In this document: one piece after another, positions 48,985 to 58,202 of the stretch | Numbering within the stretch: position 1 is the stretch's first letter | Layout: each line of letters begins with the position of its first letter | DNA from: Bacillota bacterium | Lineage (GTDB): Bacteria > Bacillota > Clostridia > Oscillospirales > Ruminococcaceae | Direction of reading: 5' to 3' | Length of the DNA stretch: 64,000 nucleotides | NCBI GenBank assembly: GCA_023458875.1 | Contig: JAEWXO010000051.1 | Location: 4,907 to 68,906, forward strand | The notes under the pieces: generated by a model | Databases searched by the model: none | What the model saw: the letters and a program-made list of their open reading frames with translations, nothing else | What the model was told of the DNA's origin: nothing | Translations under genes and position numbers: made by a program

Positions 48985-49033
48985 GGTAACTCTCCTTATG
49001 TATTATAATTTCCCAGAAATGTAGTAAAAAAAT

Positions 49034-49047
49034 ATGTCATATGACAT
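49034..49047. promoter_or_regulatory. 14-base perfect palindrome, possible operator
   Basis: ATGTCATATGACAT, 50 bases upstream of the minus-strand membrane protein gene and just beyond the cold-shock gene terminator. Position suits an operator; the binder is unknown. Confidence 0.35.
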
Positions 49048-49060
49048 TTTTGAAATAAAA

Positions 49061-49110
49061 ATCCCCCTGCTGAAATAATCCGTATTAATGAATGAATTCA
49101 GCGGGGGGAT
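49061..49110 (-). terminator. Terminator of the cold-shock gene
   Basis: ATCCCCCTGCTGAA (49061-49074) pairs with TTCAGCGGGGGGAT (49097-49110), followed on the minus strand by a T-rich tract. Confidence 0.85.
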
Positions 49111-49133
49111 AATAATCAGCTTAGTTTAAAAAA

Positions 49134-49346
49134 TTAAGCCAGGCAAACGTTAACTGCTCTCTGTTTGCTGCTGTTCTTAGGATCAGGCTCTACGTCAAAA
49201 GTAACCTTCTGACCTTCACCTAATGTCTTGAAACCATCAGAAATTATAGCTGAGAAATGTACAAATACATCGTCTCCACCGTTGTCGTTTGAAATAAATC
49301 CGAATCCCTTGTCTGCGTTAAACCACTTTACTGTACCTTTGTTCAT
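49134..49346 (-). CDS. Cold-shock protein (CspA family)
   Basis: A 70-residue single-domain OB-fold protein: [23 protein letters not shown], then [10 protein letters not shown], ending [18 protein letters not shown]. The RNP1 (KGFGFI) and RNP2 (VFVHF) motifs are intact. The ATG at 49346 is fixed by GGAGG 8 bases upstream. It is an RNA/single-strand binding chaperone. A long hairpin lies in its upstream region (49391-49444), which may be part of the leader. Confidence 0.95.
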   Translation of the reverse strand: MNKGTVKWFNADKGFGFISNDNGGDDVFVHFSAIISDGFKTLGEGQKVTFDVEPDPKNSSKQRAVNVCLA

Positions 49347-49390
49347 TGTTGTTTCCTCCAAAAAAAATATTTCATATTCATAAATAAAAA

Positions 49391-49444
49391 CTCACATACT
49401 TTTGCAAATCATTTAACGGACAATGACTTACAAAAATATGTGAG
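49391..49444 (-). repeat. Inverted repeat upstream of the cold-shock gene
   Basis: CTCACATA-C-TTTTG (49391-49404) faces CAAAA-A-TATGTGAG (49431-49444), 13 of 14 pairs. It sits 45-98 bases upstream of the cold-shock ATG, within a probable 5' leader. Confidence 0.6.
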
Positions 49445-49571
49445 ATCAAAGCATCATGAATACAATTAGAAGTATACCACAGATTCATGATATTGTCAAT
49501 AGTTTTTTAAAATATTTTTTTGAAATATTCTGCGAGGTTATTCTTACCCTTATGGGCTGATAGTAACTTCG

Positions 49572-49600
49572 TTGACATGTATTTTCAACTATGATATACT
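49572..49600 (+). promoter_or_regulatory. Sigma-A promoter for the MoxR operon
   Basis: TTGACA (49572-49577), 17-base spacer, TATACT (49595-49600), about 50 bases upstream of the MoxR start. Confidence 0.8.
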
Positions 49601-49653
49601 TTGTTTAGGAAAATATAGAATTGACATAAATTCTGATGCATGGGGAGGGTATT

Positions 49654-50583
49654 ATGAAAAATAATGCGGATGCAATTATCAGTAATATAAATAAGGTTCT
49701 GGTGGGAAAATCCGAAACAGTAAACTTTGCAGTAATGACATTTCTTGCGGGAGGACATTTATTGCTTGAAGACGTTCCGGGTGTGGGAAAAACAACGCTT
49801 GCCAATGCGCTTGCGGTATCTTCAGGGTGTGATTTTTCACGTATTCAGTTTACGCCTGATACTTTGCCGGGTGATGTTACAGGAACATCTGTTTATGATA
49901 TGAAAAGCGGGGAATTCCGGTTTATAAAAGGCTCGGTTATGAGCAATATAGTTCTTGCAGATGAAATTAACCGGACCTCACCTAAAACACAGGCAAGCCT
50001 TCTGGAAGCCATGGAGGAAAAGCAGGTAACTGCAGACGGAAAAACATACAGACTTGAGGAACCGTTTATGGTTATTGCAACGCAGAATCCGTCTGATTTT
50101 CTGGGTACATATAATCTTCCGGAGGCACAGCTTGACCGGTTTATGATGCGTGTTTCAATTGGTTATCCGGAGTTTGATGACGAAAAAAATATGGCTGAAA
50201 ATTTTCTGAAAGGAATTACACGCGATATACTTGAGCCTGTTGCCTCAAAGGAGGATATTCTTCGTATGCAGGAGGAAACAGCAGCAGTAAAAATTGTTCC
50301 TGATGTTTCTTCATATATTGTAAGTATTGTAGCTTCAACACGACAAAATGAAAAGCTTCGTCTTGGTGCTAGTCCGCGTGCAACGCTTGCAATGATACGT
50401 GCTTCCCAGGCATCTGCATATATTTCGGGTAGAGATTATGTCACCCCTGATGATGTTCAACGTGTGGTATACAGTGTTCTTTGCCATAGAGTCGCTCTTT
50501 CGTCTGAAGCAAAAATGGAAAAAGCCGATGTGCATTCAGTTATAGAACGCATTGTACACAAAATCGGTGTTCCTGTGCTGTAG
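49654..50583 (+). CDS. MoxR-family AAA+ ATPase
   Basis: A 309-residue AAA+ protein: Walker A LLEDVPGVGKTTLANAL, the FSRIQFTPDTLPGDVTG segment, Walker B NIVLADEINRTSPKTQASLLEAM, EEPFMVIATQNPSDFLGTYNLPEAQLDRF and the sensor 2 region LRLGASPRATLAMIRAS. MoxR ATPases act as chaperones for partner proteins; here a DUF58 protein follows, the usual partner. The ATG at 49654 with GGGGAGGG is preferred to the upstream frame. Confidence 0.95.
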   Translation: MKNNADAIISNINKVLVGKSETVNFAVMTFLAGGHLLLEDVPGVGKTTLANALAVSSGCDFSRIQFTPDTLPGDVTGTSVYDMKSGEFRFIKGSVMSNIVLADEINRTSPKTQASLLEAMEEKQVTADGKTYRLEEPFMVIATQNPSDFLGTYNLPEAQLDRFMMRVSIGYPEFDDEKNMAENFLKGITRDILEPVASKEDILRMQEETAAVKIVPDVSSYIVSIVASTRQNEKLRLGASPRATLAMIRASQASAYISGRDYVTPDDVQRVVYSVLCHRVALSSEAKMEKADVHSVIERIVHKIGVPVL

Positions 50584-50595
50584 GGAGTAAAAAAT

Positions 50596-51771
50596 ATGGT
50601 TAAAAGAAGAATAGCAGCCGTCACAATAATAATTGCGACGGCAGTATTTGCATCATTTTTCGGTGGTGCAGCAAGGATACCGTTTTATATATCTTTGTTT
50701 GTACCTGTTTTTTCACTGTTATATACATTTTATGTATACATGAGATTCAGGATATATCAGGATGCTGAAAACAAGATAATAGTAAAGGGAGAAAAAACGC
50801 CGTATTTTTTTGTTTTATCAGACGAAGACTATATTGCCTATACGGATATCCGTGTGGAATTCCTTGAGGACTTTTCCACACCTCAGAATATGGAGCTTTG
50901 CCGCAGCTATTACCTTGTACCGGGTGAGAAAAATGAGTACAGAACCGAGATACTGTGCCGGTACAGAGGCGAATACAATATAGGCGTAAAAAGTGTTGTC
51001 GTGACAGATCTTCTTGGACTCATGCAGATACGTTATCCGGCAATGTGCAAGATAACCATGAGCGTATTGCCTAAAATTACTGATATAGAAAAGCTAACGC
51101 TTGAACCGTTGGACGAGGATGCAAAGCTGCTGAGGTTTTCACATAAAAGCAATATGGAGCCGCCCGACTGTGAAACAAGAAAGTATGTTTATGGCGACAG
51201 TATAAAACTGATAAACTGGAAAATATCAGCAAAGAGACGCGAGCTCTATGTCAGACAGAGCTCTGACAGTCAGAACAGCAGTATTGTTTTTTTTATGGAT
51301 ATGACACAGCTCAGGTATGACGGATATACACGTATAATAACGGAAGACAGGATTATTGAATCAGCACTGACAACGGCCAATTATCTGGTGAAAAAAAATG
51401 TGCCCGTCAGTGTGATTTATGAGCAGGACGGACTGATGACTGATAATATCACTTCTCCGGAACAGCTTAAGGAATTTTACAGGAAGTGTGCCGCTATCAG
51501 GTTTTGCGGAACACATTCTCCTGCGGAGCTGTGCATTATGTACAGAGAAAGTATAATGAACGGTTTTGTAATATTTTCGGTAAGTATTCTTACGTATGAG
51601 CTCTGTCAGGTATGTGAAAGCATTTTACGGCTTGGCGGAGATGCAGCGGTTATTCTTGTAGGGGAAAACGGTGCAGAATTGTCAGAAACATTTGACAAGA
51701 GAATTATTTTTAAAAAAATCCGTTTGTCAGATGAAGTATCGGATATACTTGGAGGGGTCAATGAACATTAA
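50596..51771 (+). CDS. DUF58-domain membrane protein
   Basis: A 391-residue protein: two N-terminal transmembrane segments (about 5-24 and 26-46), a beta-rich region, then the DUF58 core RKYVYGDSIKLINWKISAKRRELYVRQ and a von Willebrand A-like end (VFFMDMTQLRYDGYT ... LIESALTTANYLVKKNVPVSVIYE). It is usually encoded with MoxR and a transglutaminase, as here. Function unknown; possibly cell-envelope assembly. It overlaps the next gene by 11 bases. Confidence 0.9.
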   Translation: MVKRRIAAVTIIIATAVFASFFGGAARIPFYISLFVPVFSLLYTFYVYMRFRIYQDAENKIIVKGEKTPYFFVLSDEDYIAYTDIRVEFLEDFSTPQNMELCRSYYLVPGEKNEYRTEILCRYRGEYNIGVKSVVVTDLLGLMQIRYPAMCKITMSVLPKITDIEKLTLEPLDEDAKLLRFSHKSNMEPPDCETRKYVYGDSIKLINWKISAKRRELYVRQSSDSQNSSIVFFMDMTQLRYDGYTRIITEDRIIESALTTANYLVKKNVPVSVIYEQDGLMTDNITSPEQLKEFYRKCAAIRFCGTHSPAELCIMYRESIMNGFVIFSVSILTYELCQVCESILRLGGDAAVILVGENGAELSETFDKRIIFKKIRLSDEVSDILGGVNEH

Positions 51772-54064
51772 AAAAATTTTTTCCGATAATATGTTTATTG
51801 CTTTTTTTTCATTGTGTATGGTAATGCTTTCAGAAAGTGCGGTTCTGAGACTTTCAGATACCCATGCACCGTTTGCTGTAGGAATAACAGCAATTGTTTC
51901 TATAGTAGCGGCAGTTGTATATTATCTGAACAGAAAAAAGGTGCTGACATATATAGGCGTGACGGCAATAATATTTCTGATGTTATGGATATTTCGCATT
52001 ACCGATGTTCCGGCAGCAGCATTTACGATAAATACTGCAAAACATTTTGTAACCGGCAGTACACTTAAACCAGGTGAAATATTTTTTGTAGCTTCGGTAA
52101 TATCATTATCGTTTTCAGCTGTTATGTTTCCGCTGTTCAGAATCAGGTATGCAAGGTATGCAGCGGCGGTTGTGACTGCATTACTGCTTGTGTATTATGG
52201 AATATGTGAGGTTATGGTTGATTTTACTGAGGTGTTTTCCGTCTCGGGGATTATTTTACCGGTAATAACAGAACTTTTTCTGCTGATGAGATACAGAAAG
52301 AAAATTACGGAAAGATTAAATGAGGTTTTATCGTTTCTGTTGCCGATGTTTATGCTGTTTTCTGTTTTTATAGGTATTCTGCCTTCCTCTGATAAGCCTA
52401 TGAGCTGGCAGTTTTTCATTAATATCGCATCAGGAATTGCGGATAAATGTGAGCAGCTTTTTAATGAGATAGTTTATGTTTTTAAAAGTGATTCATCAGA
52501 GTTCAGTATCAGTATGCAGGGCTTTTCCGATGAAGGCAATGTTTTCGGCGGCGGCCTGTCAGAAAACAGTTCGAGTCAGATGCGTGTAACATTTCTGACA
52601 ACTCTGCGTTCCTCGACATATTTTACAGGAAATGTAAGTGACACATATACGGGTGACGGCTGGATCAGAAAAGGAAAGGATACTTTTTCAGAAAATGAAC
52701 CTTATCTTGACTACTGCGAAGCAATGTTCGCATTTGAACGGGCAGGATATACAAAGAAGGACCTTAATAATTTTACTTCAAGGACATCCGTCACTGTAGT
52801 ATACGATGACATTATTACAAAAACCATGTTTTATCCGATTAAAACATTTCACATATCAGGTTCAGACAGATATGATGCTTCCGCGTCTTCGGTAAAATTT
52901 AAAAACACGGCAAAAAACGGGGATTCGTATACTCTTTCTTATCTTGATATTAATTACCGTTCTGAAGAGGTAAAAAAAATTCTCGAAAAACCGTTTTCAT
53001 ATAATAATGCGGAGGGAATAAACGGGCATTCACTTGATTCAAAAATTCCGGATAAAACCGAAAATATACTCAGGAAACGTGCCTCATATATAAAGGAAAC
53101 ATATACGGAACTTCCGGATTTTATTACCCAGAGGACGTATGATCTTGCAGATGAGATAACAAAAAACAGTTCTGATGATTATCAGAAGCTATGTGCGATA
53201 GAGTCGTATCTTAACGGATATACTTATACAACGAAACCGGGGGAGGTTCCTGAAGGCTCTGATCCTGTGGATTATTTTCTGTTTGAGAGCGGAGAAGGGT
53301 ACTGTACATATTTTGCCTCGGCTATGACCGTACTTGCAAGGTGCGAGGATATACCGGTAAGGTATGTGCAGGGCTTTATGGTCAACAGGAGTAAAATGAA
53401 TTCAATGAAGGATCATCCTGTGGCAGGGACCGATGCACATGCATGGGCAGAGGCATATATTGAAGGAATGGGATGGATTCCGTTTGAACCTACCGCATCG
53501 TTTAACAGTTCGAGATACAGCTATTCTGATTACATGAATCAGAATACGTACCAGAGCGACTGGAACAAAAAGGAGCTTGCTCATGATGATATTCCGGATC
53601 CTCAGGATATAATTGATGAAAATAAAAGCAGCGGGAACAGTTCGTTATATATTATTGTTTCATGTACTTCTTTAGCGGGAATTATTATTCTTGTATTGTC
53701 CTACATTTTTATAAAAATTTTTATATTTATAAAGAGATACCGTAAAGGTACGGATACGGAGAAATTTATTAACTGTTACAGGATAATAATTTATATGTGC
53801 GAAAAAAGAGGTTATAAGCTGGGGCAGGGGGAAACTATCGACAAATTTTCCAAAAAGCTTTCAGATATGCTGCCGTATGATAAAATATCATTTTTAGAAA
53901 TAACATATATATTTGACCGCATAAGATACGGCGGTGATGTGGCATCAGAGGATGAAAGCAGAAGCTGCGAGGAATTTGTGAGAAATATGTTTACGGAGAT
54001 AATAGAAAACCGCAGTAAGATATCGGCGTTTTCCCTTTTTGCAGTGTATTGTCTTAAAAGGTAA
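51761..54064 (+). CDS. Transglutaminase-like membrane protein
   Basis: A 767-residue protein: about six N-terminal transmembrane segments (to residue ~215), an extracellular region, then a transglutaminase core with catalytic Cys in GEGYCTYFASAMTVLARCEDIPVRYVQGF, His in AGTDAHAWAEAYI and the third residue region GWIPFEPTASF, a C-terminal transmembrane segment (LYIIVSCTSLAGIIILVLSYIFI) and a DUF4129-like cytoplasmic tail. The ATG at 51761 is behind GGAGGGG. It completes the MoxR-DUF58-transglutaminase operon; targets are unknown. Confidence 0.9.
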   Translation: MNIKKIFSDNMFIAFFSLCMVMLSESAVLRLSDTHAPFAVGITAIVSIVAAVVYYLNRKKVLTYIGVTAIIFLMLWIFRITDVPAAAFTINTAKHFVTGSTLKPGEIFFVASVISLSFSAVMFPLFRIRYARYAAAVVTALLLVYYGICEVMVDFTEVFSVSGIILPVITELFLLMRYRKKITERLNEVLSFLLPMFMLFSVFIGILPSSDKPMSWQFFINIASGIADKCEQLFNEIVYVFKSDSSEFSISMQGFSDEGNVFGGGLSENSSSQMRVTFLTTLRSSTYFTGNVSDTYTGDGWIRKGKDTFSENEPYLDYCEAMFAFERAGYTKKDLNNFTSRTSVTVVYDDIITKTMFYPIKTFHISGSDRYDASASSVKFKNTAKNGDSYTLSYLDINYRSEEVKKILEKPFSYNNAEGINGHSLDSKIPDKTENILRKRASYIKETYTELPDFITQRTYDLADEITKNSSDDYQKLCAIESYLNGYTYTTKPGEVPEGSDPVDYFLFESGEGYCTYFASAMTVLARCEDIPVRYVQGFMVNRSKMNSMKDHPVAGTDAHAWAEAYIEGMGWIPFEPTASFNSSRYSYSDYMNQNTYQSDWNKKELAHDDIPDPQDIIDENKSSGNSSLYIIVSCTSLAGIIILVLSYIFIKIFIFIKRYRKGTDTEKFINCYRIIIYMCEKRGYKLGQGETIDKFSKKLSDMLPYDKISFLEITYIFDRIRYGGDVASEDESRSCEEFVRNMFTEIIENRSKISAFSLFAVYCLKR

Positions 54065-54433
54065 AGCGCAGTGCATAATCCGGCAAGTTAATAATGGTTA
54101 AATGTGATGAAATTCTTCCGGATTTTATAAAATCCGGCTTAATGCTTTTATTTATCATAAAAGTTCATGTTTTATTTGTTGATTTACGCCAATAAATATA
54201 GTATAATGTGATATAAATATATAATTAATAAGCATTTATCTTAATTCAATAAAATGTTTTTGTCTGTTCAGGATGTAGAGTACTAAAAAATCATGCGTTT
54301 TAAATCCCTCCGCCGAACGTAGGATTTAAACTTAATGCTGAGCAGTAACAAAAGCTATTAGGAAATTCAAAATTATTTCAGCGCAAAAACAACCCCCTGA
54401 AAAACCAATATTTATTAAAGGAGTTGCTTGAAT
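54065..54433. other. Leader and intergenic region upstream of the CotH gene
   Basis: About 370 bases. It contains a 20-base palindrome CCGGATTTTATAAAATCCGG (54118-54137), possibly the end of the transglutaminase operon, and a hairpin with arms TTTAAATCC (54299-54307) and GGATTTAAA (54322-54330) in the likely CotH leader. I see no gene in it. Confidence 0.55.
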
Positions 54434-56656
54434 ATGAAGTTCCGAAACAGACTTTTTGCTATTGCAATGGCAGTTGTTGTTTCATCGGCGGCGGGTATAC
54501 CGTCTTATTTTGGCGTAAACTATGAGGATGATTTTAAAATTTATGCTGCAGAACAGGAGCCGTTACCTGTATTTTCTGCGGAGTCCGGATTTTATGGTGC
54601 TGATTTTGCGCTGACATTATCTGCGACCGGTGGTGATATCTATTACACAACCGATGGCTCTGATCCGTGTGACTCAAAAACTTCACAGCGTTACAGCTCT
54701 CCTGTCACTGTAAGGGACAGGACAAATGAACCGAATTTGTACAGCGAATATGAAGAAAACGAAACATCACAGTCTGTTTCACGCGGAACAGGATATAAAA
54801 AGCCTACATTCCGCGTAGACAAGGCAACTGTTGTCCGTGCTGTCGTGAAAAAAGCTGACGGTACATACGGAAGCACGGTAAGCAATACATATTTTATTAC
54901 ATCGGGAAATCTTTCGCAGTATAAAAATATGACGGTTGTTTCTCTTGTTACAGATCCTGATAATCTTTTTGATCCTGACAAGGGTATTTATGTAACAGGA
55001 AATCAGTATATAAGCTGGAAGAACAGCGGCGCCTACAATCCGACAAAGAGTGTGTGGGATACTGATAATATCACGAATTATTTTTCAAGAGGCAGAGAAT
55101 GGGAGAGGCCGGCCGATATAACTATATTTGAAAAAGGTTCGGTTGCAGTAAAGCAGGGAATGGGCATCAGAACAAAGGGCGCATCTACAAGAAATGCTGC
55201 ACAGAAGAGCTTCAATCTTTATGCGAGAAGTGAGTACGGAGAATCAAAAATAAAAAATCCTCTTATTCCGGGAAACTATTCGACTGAAGGAAAGCTTATT
55301 GAAAAATATGATTCGGTTTCACTTCGTTCTGTAGGTGATGAGGTAAGACTCCGTGACGGCTTTGCACAGAGGCTTGTACACGACAGAAAAAATATTACAA
55401 CTCAGGATATGAAGCCGTGCGTTCTTTTCCTTAACGGAGAGTACTGGGGACTGTATGAGATGACCGAAAAGCTGTCTGATTATTTTATTCAGAGCAATTA
55501 CGGCATTGACAAGGAAAATGTGGCCATGCTCAAAAACGGAGAACAGGAAGAGGGACCACAGGAGGAAACCGATAATTTCCTTAATTTCGCATATTCATAC
55601 GCGCAGAAGGATCTGACTAATGATGCAAACTATAAAAAGGTATGCGATTTTATCGATATTGATTCAATGATTGAGCATTATGCAGCAGGTCTGTATCTCG
55701 GGACATATGACTGGCCGAATTATAACTTTGCTGTATGGAAAAATACAGGAAAAGTAATTGACGGCAATGAATACAGTGACGGAAAATGGAGATTTATCTC
55801 GTTTGACTATGACTATACAATGGGTGCTACTTATGACACATTTGGCGGTGTGGAAGGATACCAGTATGATAGCTTCCTGCATATGGACAAGTCGAAAAAA
55901 GGAGCACCTACAGGTCTGTTTGTTAAACTCCTGAAAAACGAGGAATTCAGAAACAAATTTGTAGCAGTATACTGTGATTATGCAAATGAAGTGCTGACTG
56001 AAAAAAAAGCAAACAGTATGGCTGATTACTATGCTGCAAATTATTCTGACCTTCTTGCCGGAACATTGTTACGCTGGTGGGGATTTTTCGGAGGTACACC
56101 TGACAGCCTGATACCATACTATAAAAGCAATTATCAGAATCAGACACTTAACGGAATAAGAACATTTTTCAAAAAACGAGCTGAATATACGCTTGAGGAT
56201 ATGAAGGAATATACAGGGCTTAAGGGAACGCTGCAGACTGTTTCGCTTCAGTCCGACGGAAACGGAAAAATACAGATAAACAGCATCATCCCGGATTTCT
56301 CTCAGGGCAAGTGGACCGGAAAATATTACAGCGACTGTCCTGTTACTCTGACGGCAATACCTGATGACGGTAAAGTATTTACAGGATGGAGCGGCGACGT
56401 GAGCGGCAACGGTACAACCATTACAGTAACACCGCAGCAGGCTCTGAATATCAAGGCAAATTTCAGCGACAGTGTGTCTGTAAAATATGATGTCAATGCA
56501 GACGGCATTTTTAATAGCGCAGATATTATAATGATGCAGAAATTTTTACTCGGTGCCGGTGCGCTTACCGACAGTAAGGCCGGGGATATGGACGGCAATG
56601 ATATTATTAACATTGTGGATGTCTGTCTTATAAAAGAGGCACTGCTTGAATTGTAA
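54434..56656 (+). CDS. Secreted CotH-domain protein with a type I dockerin
   Basis: A 740-residue modular secreted protein. After a signal peptide (MKFRNRLFAIAMAVVVSSAA, cleaved around residue 25-40) there is a chitobiase-like C-terminal module (FYGADFALTLSATGGDIYYTTDGSDP), a CotH kinase-like domain (GMGIRTKGASTRNAAQKSF ... VSLRSVGDEVRLRDGFAQRLV ... FLNGEYWGLYEMTEKLSDYF ... FISFDYDYTMGATYD, where FDYDY holds the likely catalytic Asp), an InlB-type B repeat (YYSDCPVTLTAIPDDGKVFTGW) and a C-terminal dockerin with two Ca2+ loops (DVNADGIFNSADII and DMDGNDIINIVDVC). Dockerins attach proteins to cellulosomal cohesins. CotH proteins phosphorylate partner proteins; the target is unknown. The ATG follows AAAGGAG. 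Confidence 0.95.
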   Translation: MKFRNRLFAIAMAVVVSSAAGIPSYFGVNYEDDFKIYAAEQEPLPVFSAESGFYGADFALTLSATGGDIYYTTDGSDPCDSKTSQRYSSPVTVRDRTNEPNLYSEYEENETSQSVSRGTGYKKPTFRVDKATVVRAVVKKADGTYGSTVSNTYFITSGNLSQYKNMTVVSLVTDPDNLFDPDKGIYVTGNQYISWKNSGAYNPTKSVWDTDNITNYFSRGREWERPADITIFEKGSVAVKQGMGIRTKGASTRNAAQKSFNLYARSEYGESKIKNPLIPGNYSTEGKLIEKYDSVSLRSVGDEVRLRDGFAQRLVHDRKNITTQDMKPCVLFLNGEYWGLYEMTEKLSDYFIQSNYGIDKENVAMLKNGEQEEGPQEETDNFLNFAYSYAQKDLTNDANYKKVCDFIDIDSMIEHYAAGLYLGTYDWPNYNFAVWKNTGKVIDGNEYSDGKWRFISFDYDYTMGATYDTFGGVEGYQYDSFLHMDKSKKGAPTGLFVKLLKNEEFRNKFVAVYCDYANEVLTEKKANSMADYYAANYSDLLAGTLLRWWGFFGGTPDSLIPYYKSNYQNQTLNGIRTFFKKRAEYTLEDMKEYTGLKGTLQTVSLQSDGNGKIQINSIIPDFSQGKWTGKYYSDCPVTLTAIPDDGKVFTGWSGDVSGNGTTITVTPQQALNIKANFSDSVSVKYDVNADGIFNSADIIMMQKFLLGAGALTDSKAGDMDGNDIINIVDVCLIKEALLEL

Positions 56657-56678
56657 TCAGATAAGGCAGGGTTAAGAA

Positions 56679-56722
56679 AAAAGCAGTGAATAACCGGAAA
56701 TCCGGTTATCCGCTGCTTTTGA
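56679..56722 (+). terminator. CotH gene terminator
   Basis: AAAAGCAGTGAATAACCGGA pairs with TCCGGTTATCCGCTGCTTTT over 20 positions with one G-T pair and one mismatch. It ends in a T-rich stretch and touches repeat copy 4. Confidence 0.85.
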
Positions 56723-56785
56723 GGTATCCGAAGGTCAAAGGCGCGACCGGAAAGCCCGGTCGATTCCGCAGAATCGAAATCCCTG
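56721..56785 (+). repeat. Dispersed structured repeat, copy 4 (between CotH and the AraC-type regulator)
   Basis: It contains tccgaaggtcaaaggcgcg, then CGACC (56744-56748) pairing with GGTCG (56758-56762), and TCGATTC-CGCA-GAATCGA (56760-56777), the hairpin that competes for GGTCG. It is the best-preserved short form of the family. Confidence 0.7.
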
Positions 56786-56847
56786 CAAAATTAATAACAT
56801 ATCCGTAGTAGCTTAATAGTGATCTTTTGGGCTGTTTATGAATATAA

Positions 56848-57726
56848 CTATTTTCTCTTTACAGCACGAAGCTCAATATACCCTCTTTCTCCTCGCGGTT
56901 CAAGCTGGATACGTGGATTTTCGTCATCCCACCTATATCCTATTATTGTCGGGTCATAACGGTCCATGGAATGCTGTACGGATGAGATGGCTTCACAATA
57001 ATCCTCTTCTTTGAATGGTTCACCCTGAAACATGAGGTATTCTGCCGGCGGCAGGGTGATTATATCAAAGCCTTCAGGAACAGGTCCGTTGTAGTCCGGA
57101 GCTGCTTCCACGCCCTGAACGTATGAAGATGTGTTGCTTTTTCTGTATTTTTCAGTCAGCCAGAGGCATACAGGTTCACCGCAGAGTGAATCCATACTTT
57201 CAAGAATTCCCCACACATCACAGCCGACTTCTTCACAGTAGGAAAAATAATTATCGGCTGTCTTACCTCTTTTTATTATAACCTTACGTTCCGGCTTTGA
57301 GATAACCTGAATAAAAACACTTTGTAAATTTTCCATATTAATTGCTTCCTTTCTGAATTCTTTGAATTTGACTCCATAGGGGATGAAAAGAGTGATTGGA
57401 ACAGGGTTTTTTGAATATTCGCCGGGATTACAGCCGAATTCACGCAGAAATGCTCTCTGATATCCGTCAATACTTTTAAATCCCATGTCATACGCAGCAT
57501 CAGTTACACGGCAGTTTTCATGTTTAAGCTTAAGGGCCGATTCCGAAAGACGGAGACGTCGTATATAGTCGGTTGGTGTGAGGCCTGTATACTGACGGAA
57601 CAGCCTGTATGAATGCCATGGTGAGAACAGTGATACCTTTGAAAGTGCTGACATGGTTATTTCTTTATTTATGTGTTCTCTGATGTAATCCTGCATGCGC
57701 TGGACAGCTGAAATCTGTTCGTTCAT
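56848..57726 (-). CDS. AraC-family regulator with GyrI-like effector domain
   Basis: A 292-residue regulator: N-terminal AraC HTH (residues 5-105: MQDYIREHINKEITMSALSKVS ... SPWHSYRLFRQYTGLTPTDYIRRLRLSE ... DMGFKSIDGYQRAFLREFG) and a C-terminal GyrI/SOUL-like ligand domain (residues 130-290: VWGILESMDSLCGEPVCLWL ... PAEYLMFQGEPFKEEDY). This is the Rob/BmrR-like type that senses small hydrophobic or cationic molecules. It is not next to an obvious target except the downstream unit at 58 kb. Confidence 0.9.
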   Translation of the reverse strand: MNEQISAVQRMQDYIREHINKEITMSALSKVSLFSPWHSYRLFRQYTGLTPTDYIRRLRLSESALKLKHENCRVTDAAYDMGFKSIDGYQRAFLREFGCNPGEYSKNPVPITLFIPYGVKFKEFRKEAINMENLQSVFIQVISKPERKVIIKRGKTADNYFSYCEEVGCDVWGILESMDSLCGEPVCLWLTEKYRKSNTSSYVQGVEAAPDYNGPVPEGFDIITLPPAEYLMFQGEPFKEEDYCEAISSVQHSMDRYDPTIIGYRWDDENPRIQLEPRGERGYIELRAVKRK

Positions 57727-57807
57727 CTTATCATCTCCCTGTAATTAATATTATATATCAGAGTATAAAATAATACTCGACTTTTTTTGCTGTTAATAAA
57801 GGTTTGG

Positions 57808-57870
57808 GATTTAGATTCAGCACGAATCGACCAGGGCATTCCGATCGCCCAGGAACTTCGGGTATACGTC
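57808..57870 (-). repeat. Dispersed structured repeat, copy 6 (minus strand, diverged)
   Basis: On the minus strand it reads gaagttcctgggcgatcgg, then aatGCCCTGGTCGATTC and GAATC. It keeps a GGGC/GCCC inner stem and the GATTC...GAATC outer hairpin, though the primary sequence has drifted. Confidence 0.5.
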
Positions 57871-57964
57871 ACTGTTGTATATTGAAGGTTGATAATAACT
57901 GAGCAACGTGGTATAATTTTTCTATACATCTATACAATAATACAGATATGAAAGAGGTTAACTT

Positions 57965-58159
57965 ATGAATGGACAGGTAAGAGCGGATATAAAGACAGGA
58001 ATGAATGTTAAAATTGTATTAAAGGCAGATCAGAGGACCGGGAAGCTTACAGAGGGGACTGTAGCTAAAATACTTACAAACAGTCCGACGCACCCTCACG
58101 GTATAAAAGTAATGCTTGCTGACGGTCAGGTCGGAAGAGTTCAGGAGATAATAGGATAG
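57965..58159 (+). CDS. ywbE: YwbE-family small protein
   Basis: A 64-residue protein: MNGQVRADIKTGMNVKIVLKADQRTGKLTEGTVAKILTNS then PTHPHGIKVMLADGQVGRVQEI. It matches the YwbE/DUF2196 family end to end. Function unknown; the family fold is SH3-like. It precedes the ABC transporter genes on the same strand, with a 43-base gap. Confidence 0.92.
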   Translation: MNGQVRADIKTGMNVKIVLKADQRTGKLTEGTVAKILTNSPTHPHGIKVMLADGQVGRVQEIIG

Positions 58160-58202
58160 CAAAGGAAAAACAGAACTATATTTTGCGGAAAGGGTAACTT
58201 TT

